A stretch of 34,069 bases of DNA from Porphyromonadaceae bacterium (GCA_030528445.1 JAUMYV010000020.1:1-34069); one strand, 5' to 3'. Numbered from the stretch's first letter, positions 5,283-12,560 are shown. The notes: generated by a model from the sequence alone, not told the origin. Made by a program: numbers and translations.

Positions 5283-6788
5283 ATGGCGGACAAGGCACAA
5301 ATCAAAATGAGGGCTTGGCGGGCGGACTGGAATAAGTTCGTCCGTGAGGTGCTACATGCTCGCCTAGACCGAGAGCAGCAAGCTATCATCGATAGCGTGC
5401 AGCACAACCCACGCACAGCCGTAGCGAGCGGCACGGCTAGGGGTAAGGACTTCGTCTCCGCTTGCGCCGCCATCTGCTTCATGTACCTAACCCCCAGATT
5501 CAAGGGGGGGAAGCTCATCGCCAATACCAAGATAGCGATGACCGCCCCAACGGGTAGACAGGTTAGCAACATCATGGTTCCAGAGGTGCGTAGGCTATTG
5601 AGGCAGGCTGAGGTATTGCCAGGGAGATTGGTTGGTGGAGATATTCGTACAGACTACGAGGAGTGGTTCTTGACGGGCTTCAAGGCGGACGAAAACAACC
5701 ACGAGGCATGGTCGGGTTTCCACGCAGTGAATACGATGTTTGTTGTTACCGAGGCGAGCGGTATTAGCCAGAGCGTCTACGATGCTATCGAGGGTAACTT
5801 GCAGGGCAACTCTCGCCTATTGCTCGTGTTTAACCCTAATACAACTACGGGGTACGCTGCTCAAGCGATGAAGTCTCCACGATTCAGCAAGTTCCGCCTC
5901 GATAGCCTTAATGCTGAGAACGTAAAGAAAAAGGCGCACATCATCCCCGGACAAGTAGACTACGAATGGGTCAAGGATAAGGTAGAGGCATGGTGCACGC
6001 CTATAAGTAACGAGGAGATGAATGAGGGCGATGGAGATTTCATCTTCGAGAATGGCATTTACCGCCCTAATGACCTCTTCCGTGTCAAAGTGCGTGGCAT
6101 GTTCCCCAAGGTAAGCGAAGACTGCCTGATACCCTACGAGTGGATAGAGATAGCCAACGAGAGGTGGCGAAAGTACCAAGACGACGGGTTTGCTCCCAGT
6201 AAATCTATACGTTTGGGGGTCGATGTCGCAGGTATGGGGCGAGATAATAGCGTGCTTGTACCAAGGCAAGGTAACTATGTACCAAAGATTGAGGTTCATC
6301 AATCGGGTGGACAAGCCGACCATATGCACGTGGCGGGTCTTATCGTTCAATACCTCCGAGACTCCAAGGCTCGCGCCCTAATCGATACGATAGGAGAGGG
6401 GGCGGGCGTCTATGCTAGACTTCAAGAGCTTGGGTATCTTAATGCTATATCATGTAAGTTCAGCGAGGGGGCAAAGAACCTCAAGGACATTACGGGCGTT
6501 TACACATTCTCTAACATGCGTGCCTACTGCTATTGGGCGATGAGAGATTGGCTTAACCCGCGGAATAACTTCCAGCCCGCCCTGCCCCCCTGCGATGAGA
6601 TTATGCAGGAGGCTACGGAGGTGCATTGGGGCTTCCGCTCAGACGGCTCTATATTCATCGAGCCCAAAGAGGATATTAAGAAGAGGCTAGGCCGAAGCCC
6701 TGACCATTTAGATGCCCTAGCGAATACATTCTACCCTCGTGATATGCTCGCTGTGAGCAACGAGGAGATATTATCAGGATTGTTATAA
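5283..6788 (+). CDS. terL: Terminase large subunit (ATPase and nuclease)
   Basis: This 501-residue packaging motor has a P-loop-like Walker A, ASGTARGKD (48-56), a C-motif/Walker B region at NTMFVVTEASG (Glu as catalytic base), and a C-terminal RNase H-like nuclease. The nuclease acidic residues are visible in LGVDVAGMGRDNSV, ARALIDTIGEGAGV and RSPDHLDALANTF. The length is normal. In Walker A, an Arg sits before the Gly-Lys and Asp replaces the usual Ser/Thr after Lys (ARGKD). This non-classical loop also occurs in other large terminases, so the protein is probably active. The 18-base gap to terS implies one operon. Confidence 0.95.
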   Translation: MADKAQIKMRAWRADWNKFVREVLHARLDREQQAIIDSVQHNPRTAVASGTARGKDFVSACAAICFMYLTPRFKGGKLIANTKIAMTAPTGRQVSNIMVPEVRRLLRQAEVLPGRLVGGDIRTDYEEWFLTGFKADENNHEAWSGFHAVNTMFVVTEASGISQSVYDAIEGNLQGNSRLLLVFNPNTTTGYAAQAMKSPRFSKFRLDSLNAENVKKKAHIIPGQVDYEWVKDKVEAWCTPISNEEMNEGDGDFIFENGIYRPNDLFRVKVRGMFPKVSEDCLIPYEWIEIANERWRKYQDDGFAPSKSIRLGVDVAGMGRDNSVLVPRQGNYVPKIEVHQSGGQADHMHVAGLIVQYLRDSKARALIDTIGEGAGVYARLQELGYLNAISCKFSEGAKNLKDITGVYTFSNMRAYCYWAMRDWLNPRNNFQPALPPCDEIMQEATEVHWGFRSDGSIFIEPKEDIKKRLGRSPDHLDALANTFYPRDMLAVSNEEILSGLL

Positions 6789-6843
6789 CAGACTAAGATA
6801 CAACTCATCTGCGTGAAGATGCGCAGAACAAAATTAAAAACGT

Positions 6844-8247
6844 ATGAACGAAAATACCCTAAAAGAGCTCATCTCGCTAAGCCCAGAGAAAGCTATCGAG
6901 GCACTTAAGGCTAAATCCGTGAGTGTTCCCAAGTGGGCTGACCTAGAGAAACATTACGACAGAAGAAAGCATGACGTAATGACCGACCAAAACGCCCTTA
7001 AGGACAAGAAGAGGTCAGACGGGGGCGTGGACAAATCCACCCGCGTATCCCTAGCCCTTGAGAAACTAGCTAGTAGGCGTATGTCCGAGTTCTGCTTCGC
7101 TATTCCCGTCAAGAGGGTTTACTCTGGTATAGATTCAGACCAAACTAAGTCTCAAATAGTGAGAGCAATAGAGGCTATCTACAAGAACGCCCGCATAGAC
7201 ACGATTAACCTAAGGAGGGGGAGGTCGTTTTTCGCGTCATGCGAGGTCTGTACCGTCTGGTTCGTCAAGGAGCAGCCCAACGCCAGCTATGGCTTCGATA
7301 GCAAGTACAAACTCAAGTGCAAGTCCTATAGCCCTATGGACGGGTATTCTCTATATCCTCTATTCGACGACATGGACGACATGATCGCCATGAGCTTCGG
7401 ATATGACAAAAAGGAGGGAGACGATAAGGTTAGCCATTTCGAGACCTATACGATAGATGGGTATTACCATTGGATTGACAAAGGCGACGGCTGGGAGCTA
7501 AAAGAGCCCCCTGCGAATATAAAGCTAGGTAAGATACCAGCTGTTTATATGAGTCGACAAGAGGCAATCTACGAAGACATCACAGATATACGTAGCGAGC
7601 TAGAGTTCCTTTTGAGCCGAAACGGCAATGTCCTCGCCTACAACTCCGCCCCAGCGATAAAGATCAAAGGGAAAGTTGAGGGACAAGAAGATAGAGACGA
7701 GGCGCAGCGCATATTCCGATTGGAGCAAGGTGGGGATATGGACTATGTCGGCTGGACGCAGTCCGTAGACGCAAATAAGCTACAAGCCGATGCCCTGCAC
7801 AACAGCATCTTCATGCTCCTTCAGCTTCCAGACCTTTCGTTTGAGAACATGAAGAGCCTTGGCAACATTGGCTTCGATGCACGACAAACACTCCTAACAG
7901 ATGCGCACCTCAAGGTGGGTAGCGAGAGCGGAGACCTTGTTGAGGCGTTAGAGCGTGAGGCAAGCATCATCAAGGCATTCTTAAAGCTGATGAATCCATC
8001 GTGGTCAAAAGCTATTGACGAGGTAGATATTGAGCATATCATAACTCCCTACATCCAAGGCGACGAGCTCGCAGAGATTAAGAAGCGCATCACGGCAAAC
8101 GGGGGTAAGCCTATTGAGAGCCAACGAGAATCTATCGCTCGCTATGGCTGGAGCGACGACCCCGATGAAACGATGCGACAGATACAGGAGGAGGCACAAG
8201 AGGAGGCCAAGGCTAATCGCATAGGCTCGTTTGAGGGGGCTGAATAA
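6844..8247 (+). CDS. Portal protein (SPP1 gp6-like)
   Basis: This 467-residue protein forms the dodecameric ring at the head vertex through which DNA is packaged and ejected. Support comes from its position between TerL and MuF, its length, and the fold pattern: an acidic helical start, a central beta-rich wing (SYSPMDGYSLYPLFDD, then YDKKEGDDKVSHFETYTIDG), and a long helical stem and crown near 320-400. It ends in a Glu/Ala-rich tail. The 55-base gap after terL contains a small hairpin (CTGCG...CGCAG, 6809-6826). The stop overlaps the MuF start as TAATG. Confidence 0.92.
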   Translation: MNENTLKELISLSPEKAIEALKAKSVSVPKWADLEKHYDRRKHDVMTDQNALKDKKRSDGGVDKSTRVSLALEKLASRRMSEFCFAIPVKRVYSGIDSDQTKSQIVRAIEAIYKNARIDTINLRRGRSFFASCEVCTVWFVKEQPNASYGFDSKYKLKCKSYSPMDGYSLYPLFDDMDDMIAMSFGYDKKEGDDKVSHFETYTIDGYYHWIDKGDGWELKEPPANIKLGKIPAVYMSRQEAIYEDITDIRSELEFLLSRNGNVLAYNSAPAIKIKGKVEGQEDRDEAQRIFRLEQGGDMDYVGWTQSVDANKLQADALHNSIFMLLQLPDLSFENMKSLGNIGFDARQTLLTDAHLKVGSESGDLVEALEREASIIKAFLKLMNPSWSKAIDEVDIEHIITPYIQGDELAEIKKRITANGGKPIESQRESIARYGWSDDPDETMRQIQEEAQEEAKANRIGSFEGAE

Positions 8248-9854
8248 TGGCACGTAGGAGAACGAGGCAACCTAACCAACGCAAGGCGTATCAAGCACAC
8301 CAAAGGCGAGTATCTATATACACGCTACAGATAGAGAGGATCTACCAGCAACTTATCGCAGGGGGTGTACAACTCGTTGATACGCTAGGAGGATTATCGG
8401 ACAACCATATAGCAGATAAGGCTATGCAGAGGCTTGTCCGCGCCTTTGCTCTGCAGGTGATGGAGACGATACGAGTAGGCGTCATGAGCGAATGGCAGGA
8501 GGCCAGTAAGGTACAGGACGAGTTGGCCAGAAGGGTATTTGGGGCAACATATCCCGATAAGTATGTAGCCAACCGTCCCGAAGCCGTTGAGGAGTTTGTC
8601 AACCGAAAGACAGGAGGGCTAAACCTTAGCGATCGAGTATGGAGGACAGCCAAGCAGGCGCAAGCAGAACTGAGTACCGCCTTAGAGGTGGGACTATCGG
8701 ACGGATTGAGTGCGCAGGAGTTGAGCCGTGAGGTCAAGAAGTACCTACAAGCCCCCGACAAACTATTCCGCAGGGTACGAGGCGAAGAGGGTGATCTCAA
8801 GCTAAGCAAGCGAGCCAAAGCATATAACCCAGGGGAAGGCATCTACCGCTCGAGCCACAAGAACGCCATGCGCCTTACTCGTACCGAGATCAATATGGCC
8901 TATAGGCGGAGCGAGCAGGCACGATGGCAGGCGATGGACTTTGTCGTGGGCTACGAGGTCAAGCGTAGCGGCACGGGGTATGATTGCCCCGTTTGCGATG
9001 CATTAGCTGGCCAGTATCCCAAAGACTTCGTTTGGGCAACTTGGCATCCGCATTGTCGATGTTATGCTATCCCTATCCTCAAGACAGAACAAGAGCTATT
9101 CGACAAGCCCGACAAGCCGAGCATCAACGAGGTCAAAGAGCCACACGAGGGCTTCCTTCAATGGGTCGAGGAGCAACGGCCACGACTACTGACCTACCAG
9201 CAACGTGGCACTCTTCCGATCTTCATCAAGGAGAACAAGCAGTCGATTAGGTTGCTTAAGGGCGAGGCGTGGAGCAAGATAGATGAAGTTGGCTCTTTGA
9301 TGAGCAGAGCTAAGGATATTTCACTTGAAGTTCAGGGCATTGCTAGTGAAGTGGCTAATAAGTTTAGGGCTAAGGTAACACCGATTAACTTGAAGAGCAG
9401 GGCGTCTATTGAGAGGAAAATGAAGTCCGAAGGAGCTACGGCGAGCGATATTAAAGATGCTGTAAGAACAACAATAATAGCCCCCAAGGAAGAGATAAAT
9501 AACATTGTTCAAGAGCTGAGGAAAAGAGAAGGGTTTCTTCGGCACAAAGAGCAAACCCCGGATAAATTCTTGGGCTACAGTGGTAATATCATCAACATGA
9601 GAGGGCGTAATGGATTGACCTATGAAGTGCAGGTTAATACTCCCGAAATGATTTACGCAAAAGAACTCCCTAATAATGCCAAGAAGATATTAGGGGAGGA
9701 TATTTGGATTGAGATAAATAAGAGGGTTAATGTAGACGGAGGGCTTGGACACAAGATATATGAGCAAATACGTATACTAGATATACATAGTGATATAGAC
9801 TTATATGAGAAGTTGAAGAAGAAGAGTGAACAATACTATAGCCTATTTCAATAG
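8247..9854 (+). CDS. MuF minor head protein with C-terminal RelA/SpoT-type synthetase toxin domain
   Basis: This 535-residue fusion has two parts. Residues ~1-290 are a phage Mu gpF/SPP1 gp7-like minor head protein; the signature is LTRTEINMAYRRSEQARWQ, then YDCPVCDALAG (Cys247, Cys250) and WHPHCRC. Residues ~340-535 look like a RelA/SpoT nucleotide pyrophosphokinase domain. Its elements are a basic loop (INLKSRASIERKMKSEG, 380-396), SDIKDAVRTTII with Asp404 and Arg407 (the D-x-x-x-R strand), GYSGNIIN with Tyr444 (the Y-x-S-x-H region, with Asn-Ile for the usual Leu-His), YEVQVNTPEM with catalytic-type Glu460 and Gln462 (the E-x-Q-x-R-T strand), and GHKIYEQ (His502, Tyr505). The C-terminal third is visibly more AT-rich than the first two thirds. 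A hydrolase gene of matching chemistry follows. The domain could make (p)ppGpp or (p)ppApp, or pyrophosphorylate tRNA, as known toxSAS enzymes do. It may act on the host late in infection or be delivered with the virion. Confidence 0.88.
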   Translation: MARRRTRQPNQRKAYQAHQRRVSIYTLQIERIYQQLIAGGVQLVDTLGGLSDNHIADKAMQRLVRAFALQVMETIRVGVMSEWQEASKVQDELARRVFGATYPDKYVANRPEAVEEFVNRKTGGLNLSDRVWRTAKQAQAELSTALEVGLSDGLSAQELSREVKKYLQAPDKLFRRVRGEEGDLKLSKRAKAYNPGEGIYRSSHKNAMRLTRTEINMAYRRSEQARWQAMDFVVGYEVKRSGTGYDCPVCDALAGQYPKDFVWATWHPHCRCYAIPILKTEQELFDKPDKPSINEVKEPHEGFLQWVEEQRPRLLTYQQRGTLPIFIKENKQSIRLLKGEAWSKIDEVGSLMSRAKDISLEVQGIASEVANKFRAKVTPINLKSRASIERKMKSEGATASDIKDAVRTTIIAPKEEINNIVQELRKREGFLRHKEQTPDKFLGYSGNIINMRGRNGLTYEVQVNTPEMIYAKELPNNAKKILGEDIWIEINKRVNVDGGLGHKIYEQIRILDIHSDIDLYEKLKKKSEQYYSLFQ

Positions 9855-9861
9855 AAATTGG

Positions 9862-9869
9862 TACATTTG
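9862..9869 (+). promoter_or_regulatory. Candidate -7 box directly before the immunity genes
   Basis: TACATTTG matches the Bacteroidota -7 consensus TAnnTTTG at every fixed position and ends 7 bases before the ATG at 9876. Transcription would start at or next to that ATG, giving an almost leaderless message. No TTTG lies about 20 bases upstream, so the -33 half is poor. If it works, the immunity genes can be expressed in a lysogen without the late head operon, as an antitoxin requires. Confidence 0.35.
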
Positions 9870-9875
9870 TAAGAC

Positions 9876-10109
9876 ATGAGAATAGAAGAAATAAGACATC
9901 GCTTGAGTATAGGCGATAGCGTCTATCTTATTGACAGATTTGAAGATGTAGTTATAAGGCTATCGCCAGACAGCAAAGGTTCTGTTAAATCATTCATTAG
10001 GCGGCGAGGAAGAATCGAAGTTCCCATTGAAAGAACTTCGAGGGTTGTGTTTGATGCAGAGCTGGAAGGAGAAAGTATTACAGAAGATGAATACAATAGA
10101 TTTCAGTAG
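9876..10109 (+). CDS. Small protein between toxin and hydrolase (77 aa), possible second antitoxin
   Basis: The protein starts MRIEEIRHRLSIGDSVYLID and is predicted mostly beta: short strands with GDSVYLI, DVVIRLSP, GRIEVPI and SRVVFDAEL. It lies 21 bases after the MuF-synthetase stop and overlaps the hydrolase gene by 23 bases in another frame, so the three genes form a tight unit. I do not recognise the fold. At least one studied toxSAS locus carries two antitoxin genes, one of them a hydrolase, so this could be a binding antitoxin. It could equally be an unrelated accessory protein. Confidence 0.65.
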   Translation: MRIEEIRHRLSIGDSVYLIDRFEDVVIRLSPDSKGSVKSFIRRRGRIEVPIERTSRVVFDAELEGESITEDEYNRFQ

Positions 10110-10539
10110 ATTAGTGCAACTGCCTGTTATAGACAGGGCGAGAGAGTTAGCCTTCATTGCTCACGGAGGTCAGGTAGATAAAGCAGGGGAAGACTATATC
10201 AACCATCCCGTCCGTGTTTCCAATAAATGCAATACTGAAGAGCAAAAAGTAGTAGCCTTATTACATGATGTAATAGAAGATACCGATATAACCAAAGATG
10301 ATTTGAGTAAATTGGGATTTTCATCCAAGATAATAGAGGCCGTTCTTTCTGTAACGAAGCTGCCAGGAGAAGACTATCGTAAGTTTATAGATCGTTGCAA
10401 GCTAAACCCAATAGGCAAAGTAGTTAAACTACATGACCTAGAGGATAATTTGGATATTACGCGCCTTAGGTGCGTGGCCGAAAGTGATCTTGACCGGATC
10501 AATAAATACTTGGAAGCAAGGAGAATTCTGATGCAATAG
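10087..10539 (+). CDS. Small alarmone hydrolase (MESH1/SAH-like HD protein), probable immunity to the synthetase
   Basis: This 150-residue single-domain HD hydrolase matches the N-terminal hydrolase of RelA/SpoT proteins and stand-alone SAH enzymes. These remove the 3'-pyrophosphate from (p)ppGpp or related nucleotides using Mn2+. Visible residues are AFIAHGGQVDKAG (His26), YINHP (His40), VALLHDVIEDT (His60, Asp61, Glu64, Asp65) and VKLHDLEDN (Asp117, Asn121), in the family order. The length is normal for an SAH and there is no synthetase half. I chose the ATG at 10087. An upstream in-frame ATG at 10027 would embed the start 83 bases inside the preceding gene and add residues with no family match. 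Its place right after the synthetase-bearing MuF gene makes it a natural antidote. Confidence 0.88.
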   Translation: MNTIDFSRLVQLPVIDRARELAFIAHGGQVDKAGEDYINHPVRVSNKCNTEEQKVVALLHDVIEDTDITKDDLSKLGFSSKIIEAVLSVTKLPGEDYRKFIDRCKLNPIGKVVKLHDLEDNLDITRLRCVAESDLDRINKYLEARRILMQ

Positions 10540-10603
10540 ATGTTAAGGGATAATCCCAATATATGATCGCGAAAGAACCATAGTTAAATAAAAAAACAAA
10601 GGG

Positions 10604-11164
10604 ATGAAAAAACTATTACTAATGCTCCTCGCTGTAATGCTGGTAGGAGTAAATGCGCATGCGCAGGAGGTGGCCAATAAAGAAGAGCAGACAAAAAGCA
10701 AGAATGAGCTTTTCCAAAAAAGAAGCGGATCTCTCATTACGACTACGACTTACGATTTAGGCAATGTCGCGTCAGTTGATTTTTCTGTCCGCCTAGCTAA
10801 AGATGAGCTATCAGGAGAGAAATTGTCTTTTTTGATTCTGGAGACAAAATATTACTCATCCTACTCCGATTCGCAAACATATCCCGTAGGTCTTGATGAC
10901 GATGAAGTAGTGGCTGCCATAAAAGCCCTTGAGTACATTCGGGACAATCTAATAACAAACACCCCAGAACACTATACAGAGACCACATTCAAAAGCAGAG
11001 ATGGGGCAAGAGTCGGTGCTTTTGTCAGTGACAAAAAGTGGAAGCTTTATGTTAAGACAAATGCATCTTCTCAATCGCTAAAAACTTTTGATACATCTAA
11101 ATTGGGTGATTTTATCGATAAGCTGAAGGAAGCATCAGGCAAAATATCAGAGCTATCCAAGTAG
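10604..11164 (+). CDS. Exported protein of unknown function (186 aa)
   Basis: The N-terminus is a clear Sec signal peptide: MKK, a hydrophobic core (LLLMLLAVMLVGV) and a probable signal peptidase I site after NAHA-Q (about residue 21). No lipobox Cys and no later membrane segment is seen, so a periplasmic location is likely. The mature part is mixed alpha/beta with a long beta-rich middle and an amphipathic end (LGDFIDKLKEASGKISELSK). I do not recognise a family. It lies between the immunity genes and a strong terminator, is AT-rich like them and has no structural-protein look, so it resembles a lysogenic-conversion (moron) gene. A link to superinfection control or to the toxin is speculation. 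Confidence 0.78.
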   Translation: MKKLLLMLLAVMLVGVNAHAQEVANKEEQTKSKNELFQKRSGSLITTTTYDLGNVASVDFSVRLAKDELSGEKLSFLILETKYYSSYSDSQTYPVGLDDDEVVAAIKALEYIRDNLITNTPEHYTETTFKSRDGARVGAFVSDKKWKLYVKTNASSQSLKTFDTSKLGDFIDKLKEASGKISELSK

Positions 11165-11183
11165 ACGATTAATAAAAGGACTC

Positions 11184-11215
11184 AAAAAAGGCAGGGCTTA
11201 GGCTCTGCCTTTTTT
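11184..11215 (+). terminator. Intrinsic terminator closing the cargo block
   Basis: AAAAAAGGCAG (11184-11194) pairs perfectly with CTGCCTTTTTT (11205-11215) around a 10-base loop, giving an 11-bp stem that runs into a T tract. It lies 19 bases after the exported-protein stop. Transcription from the portal/MuF/immunity side should end here, so the head genes need a new promoter. Confidence 0.9.
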
Positions 11216-11301
11216 GTGCCGTTATGGGGAGTTGTGTGCCGCTTGATGCAATAAGCACAAGGAGTATCCAAGCCAGGGTATAAAAAAATGTTCATACTTA
11301 G

Positions 11302-11332
11302 TTCTTTTGTGTATAAACATTAGTTATATTTA
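11302..11332 (+). promoter_or_regulatory. Candidate promoter of the head-tail operon
   Basis: TATATTTA (11325-11332) differs by one base from TAnnTTTG and is the variant also seen at 33797. Exactly 20 bases upstream is GTTC (11301-11304), a weak -33 box; a better TTTG (11306-11309) stands at only 15 bases. Transcription would start near 11339-11341. The preceding terminator and the 137-base gap before 11470 make a promoter here very likely, though the exact elements are uncertain. Confidence 0.5.
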
Positions 11333-11340
11333 CTTGCAAA

Positions 11341-11379
11341 ATGCGTATGAAGCTGTACGCTACAGGGTTTGCGAAATAA
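11341..11379 (+). CDS. Putative 12-codon leader peptide
   Basis: An ATG at the predicted 5' end of the transcript opens a 12-codon frame, MRMKLYATGFAK, ending in TAA. It contains the two segments (ATGCGTA and CTACAGG) that can pair with the downstream hairpin region, so a ribosome translating it would alter the RNA fold. That arrangement is typical of leader-peptide attenuators. There is no independent evidence of translation. Confidence 0.35.
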   Translation: MRMKLYATGFAK

Positions 11380-11452
11380 CCAAGTTTGTTCTCATAGTCT
11401 TATTGTGGGGATTATAGCCTGTAGTACGCATCGACGTACGCAGGCTATTTTT
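11341..11452 (+). promoter_or_regulatory. Leader with mutually exclusive hairpins (attenuator-like)
   Basis: Fold A is a local terminator-like hairpin: ATAGCCTG (11414-11421) with CAGGCTAT (11441-11448), plus inner GTACG/CGTAC pairs, followed by a run of T to 11452. Fold B is long-range: CCTGTAGTACGCAT (11418-11431) is complementary to ATGCGTA (11341-11347) plus CTACAGG (11360-11366), with 12 bases bulged out between them. The folds share 11418-11431, so only one can exist at a time. Fold B would act as an antiterminator. The leader lies between the head-operon promoter and the scaffold gene. Confidence 0.5.
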
Positions 11453-11469
11453 CATTTAATAACGACGAG

Positions 11470-12123
11470 ATGAACATTGAAAAGTTGATCAAAATGTTGC
11501 AGACGAAGGTGGCATCCCTCGGCTACAACAAGAAGGAGCTAAGGGGTATTGCTGAGGCGATCTCCAATAACTCGGAGCTCGGAGAAGATGCCACGGATGA
11601 GGCTATCAACGCAGAGATCGAGGCGGTGGTGCCTTATCTAAAGTTCGGACAGCAGCAGGCTAATCGTATCGCTTCCGCTGGCAAGCCTGCTGACGGACAA
11701 GGCGGTGATGGAGGCACGACGCCACCAGCAACGCCACCACAATCGCAACCTAAGCCAGAAGAAGAGGCGCCTCAATGGGCAAAGGATCTATTCGAGCAGA
11801 ACAAAGCCCTATCTGAGAAGCTAGCGGCTATGGAGGGCGAGCGCAAAACGAGCTCAAGGCTTGATCGCATCAAGGAGATTGTCAAGGACTGTGGGGCTAT
11901 GGGCGAGGCCACATTGAGGGGCTTTGGACGTATGCAGTTTGCCACGGAAGAGGACTTCGAGGAGTTTGTGCAGGAGGTCGAGACATCTGTTGAGGCGTAC
12001 CGCAAGCAGGAGGGCAACGAAGCCCTTGGAACTCACAAAGGCAAGCCAGGGGGAGCGGGAGCGAGCAATCCAAACGAAGTAGCTACGGACGCAGAACTAG
12101 ACGCTACATTCGGAGCTATCTAG
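11470..12123 (+). CDS. Putative capsid scaffolding protein
   Basis: This 217-residue protein is acidic, helical and low in aromatic residues, with an N-terminal helical domain (IEKLIKMLQTKVASLGYNKK). A Gly/Pro/Gln-rich linker at ~72-98 and a coiled-coil-like centre (WAKDLFEQNKALSEKLAAME) follow, then an acidic helical end. This composition and its place just before the decoration and major capsid genes fit an internal scaffold that guides head assembly. No protease motif is seen, so removal by self-cleavage is not indicated. Confidence 0.72.
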   Translation: MNIEKLIKMLQTKVASLGYNKKELRGIAEAISNNSELGEDATDEAINAEIEAVVPYLKFGQQQANRIASAGKPADGQGGDGGTTPPATPPQSQPKPEEEAPQWAKDLFEQNKALSEKLAAMEGERKTSSRLDRIKEIVKDCGAMGEATLRGFGRMQFATEEDFEEFVQEVETSVEAYRKQEGNEALGTHKGKPGGAGASNPNEVATDAELDATFGAI

Positions 12124-12149
12124 TGTTCACAAAATCAAAAAAAGAAGAA

Positions 12150-12542
12150 ATGAATGTAATGAAATTAAGCGGAGAGCCACTCACCCTAGACACCTCTCTA
12201 GACACTGTGACGATTGTCAAGTGCCTAGAGCAAATGGTAGGGGGAAAGGTCTTGGAAACTAAGGGGTTTTCACCAGAGGTCATCAAGGCTGGGCATGTGA
12301 TTATCCGAGATCAGCAGAACGGGAAGGAGTATAAGCCTATGCCCGTAGCCTCTAACGGCAAGGATTACGACAGCTTACCAAGCAATCACGATGTCGTGGG
12401 CGTAGCGTATTGCTCCGTTCTTACGAGCCGTCCTCTTGTGCCTATCATGGTAAGGGGGAGTGTAAATAAGGTTACAAGCCCATATCCGATCACTTCGGAG
12501 CTTGAAGGCAAGTTGCCTCTAATTCGTTTCACACAAGACTAA
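12150..12542 (+). CDS. Putative head decoration protein
   Basis: This 130-residue beta-rich protein has a pattern like lambda gpD-type cement proteins. It includes GHVIIRDQQNGKEYKPM, then YDSLPSNHDVVGVAYCSV and VPIMVRGSVNKV, resembling the conserved G-(Y/E)-x-P-x-x...GV-x-x...V-x-x-x-G-x-VN order of that fold. It sits between scaffold and major capsid genes, as cement proteins often do. I chose the ATG at 12150, preceded by an A/G-rich tract. A GTG at 12123 overlapping the scaffold stop would add nine Lys-rich residues. Confidence 0.72.
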   Translation: MNVMKLSGEPLTLDTSLDTVTIVKCLEQMVGGKVLETKGFSPEVIKAGHVIIRDQQNGKEYKPMPVASNGKDYDSLPSNHDVVGVAYCSVLTSRPLVPIMVRGSVNKVTSPYPITSELEGKLPLIRFTQD

Positions 12543-12560
12543 GAGAAAGGAGTGTAAAAA

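Noticed and set aside
5817..6350. Antisense 177-residue frame opposite terL
   Set aside because: It lies wholly within the conserved ATPase/nuclease coding sequence and has no recognisable domain or promoter.
8984..9250. Plus-strand 88-residue frame inside the MuF gene
   Set aside because: It overlaps the conserved Cys/His core of MuF in another frame and has no domain or separate signals.
10027..10086. Upstream start for the alarmone hydrolase
   Set aside because: The added residues (MKELRGLCLMQSWKEKVLQK) are out-of-frame translation of the 77-residue gene; the family N-terminus fits the ATG at 10087.
12123..12149. GTG start for the decoration protein overlapping the scaffold stop
   Set aside because: The extra residues (MFTKSKKEE) are the translation of an A/G-rich stretch that more likely helps ribosome loading at the ATG at 12150.
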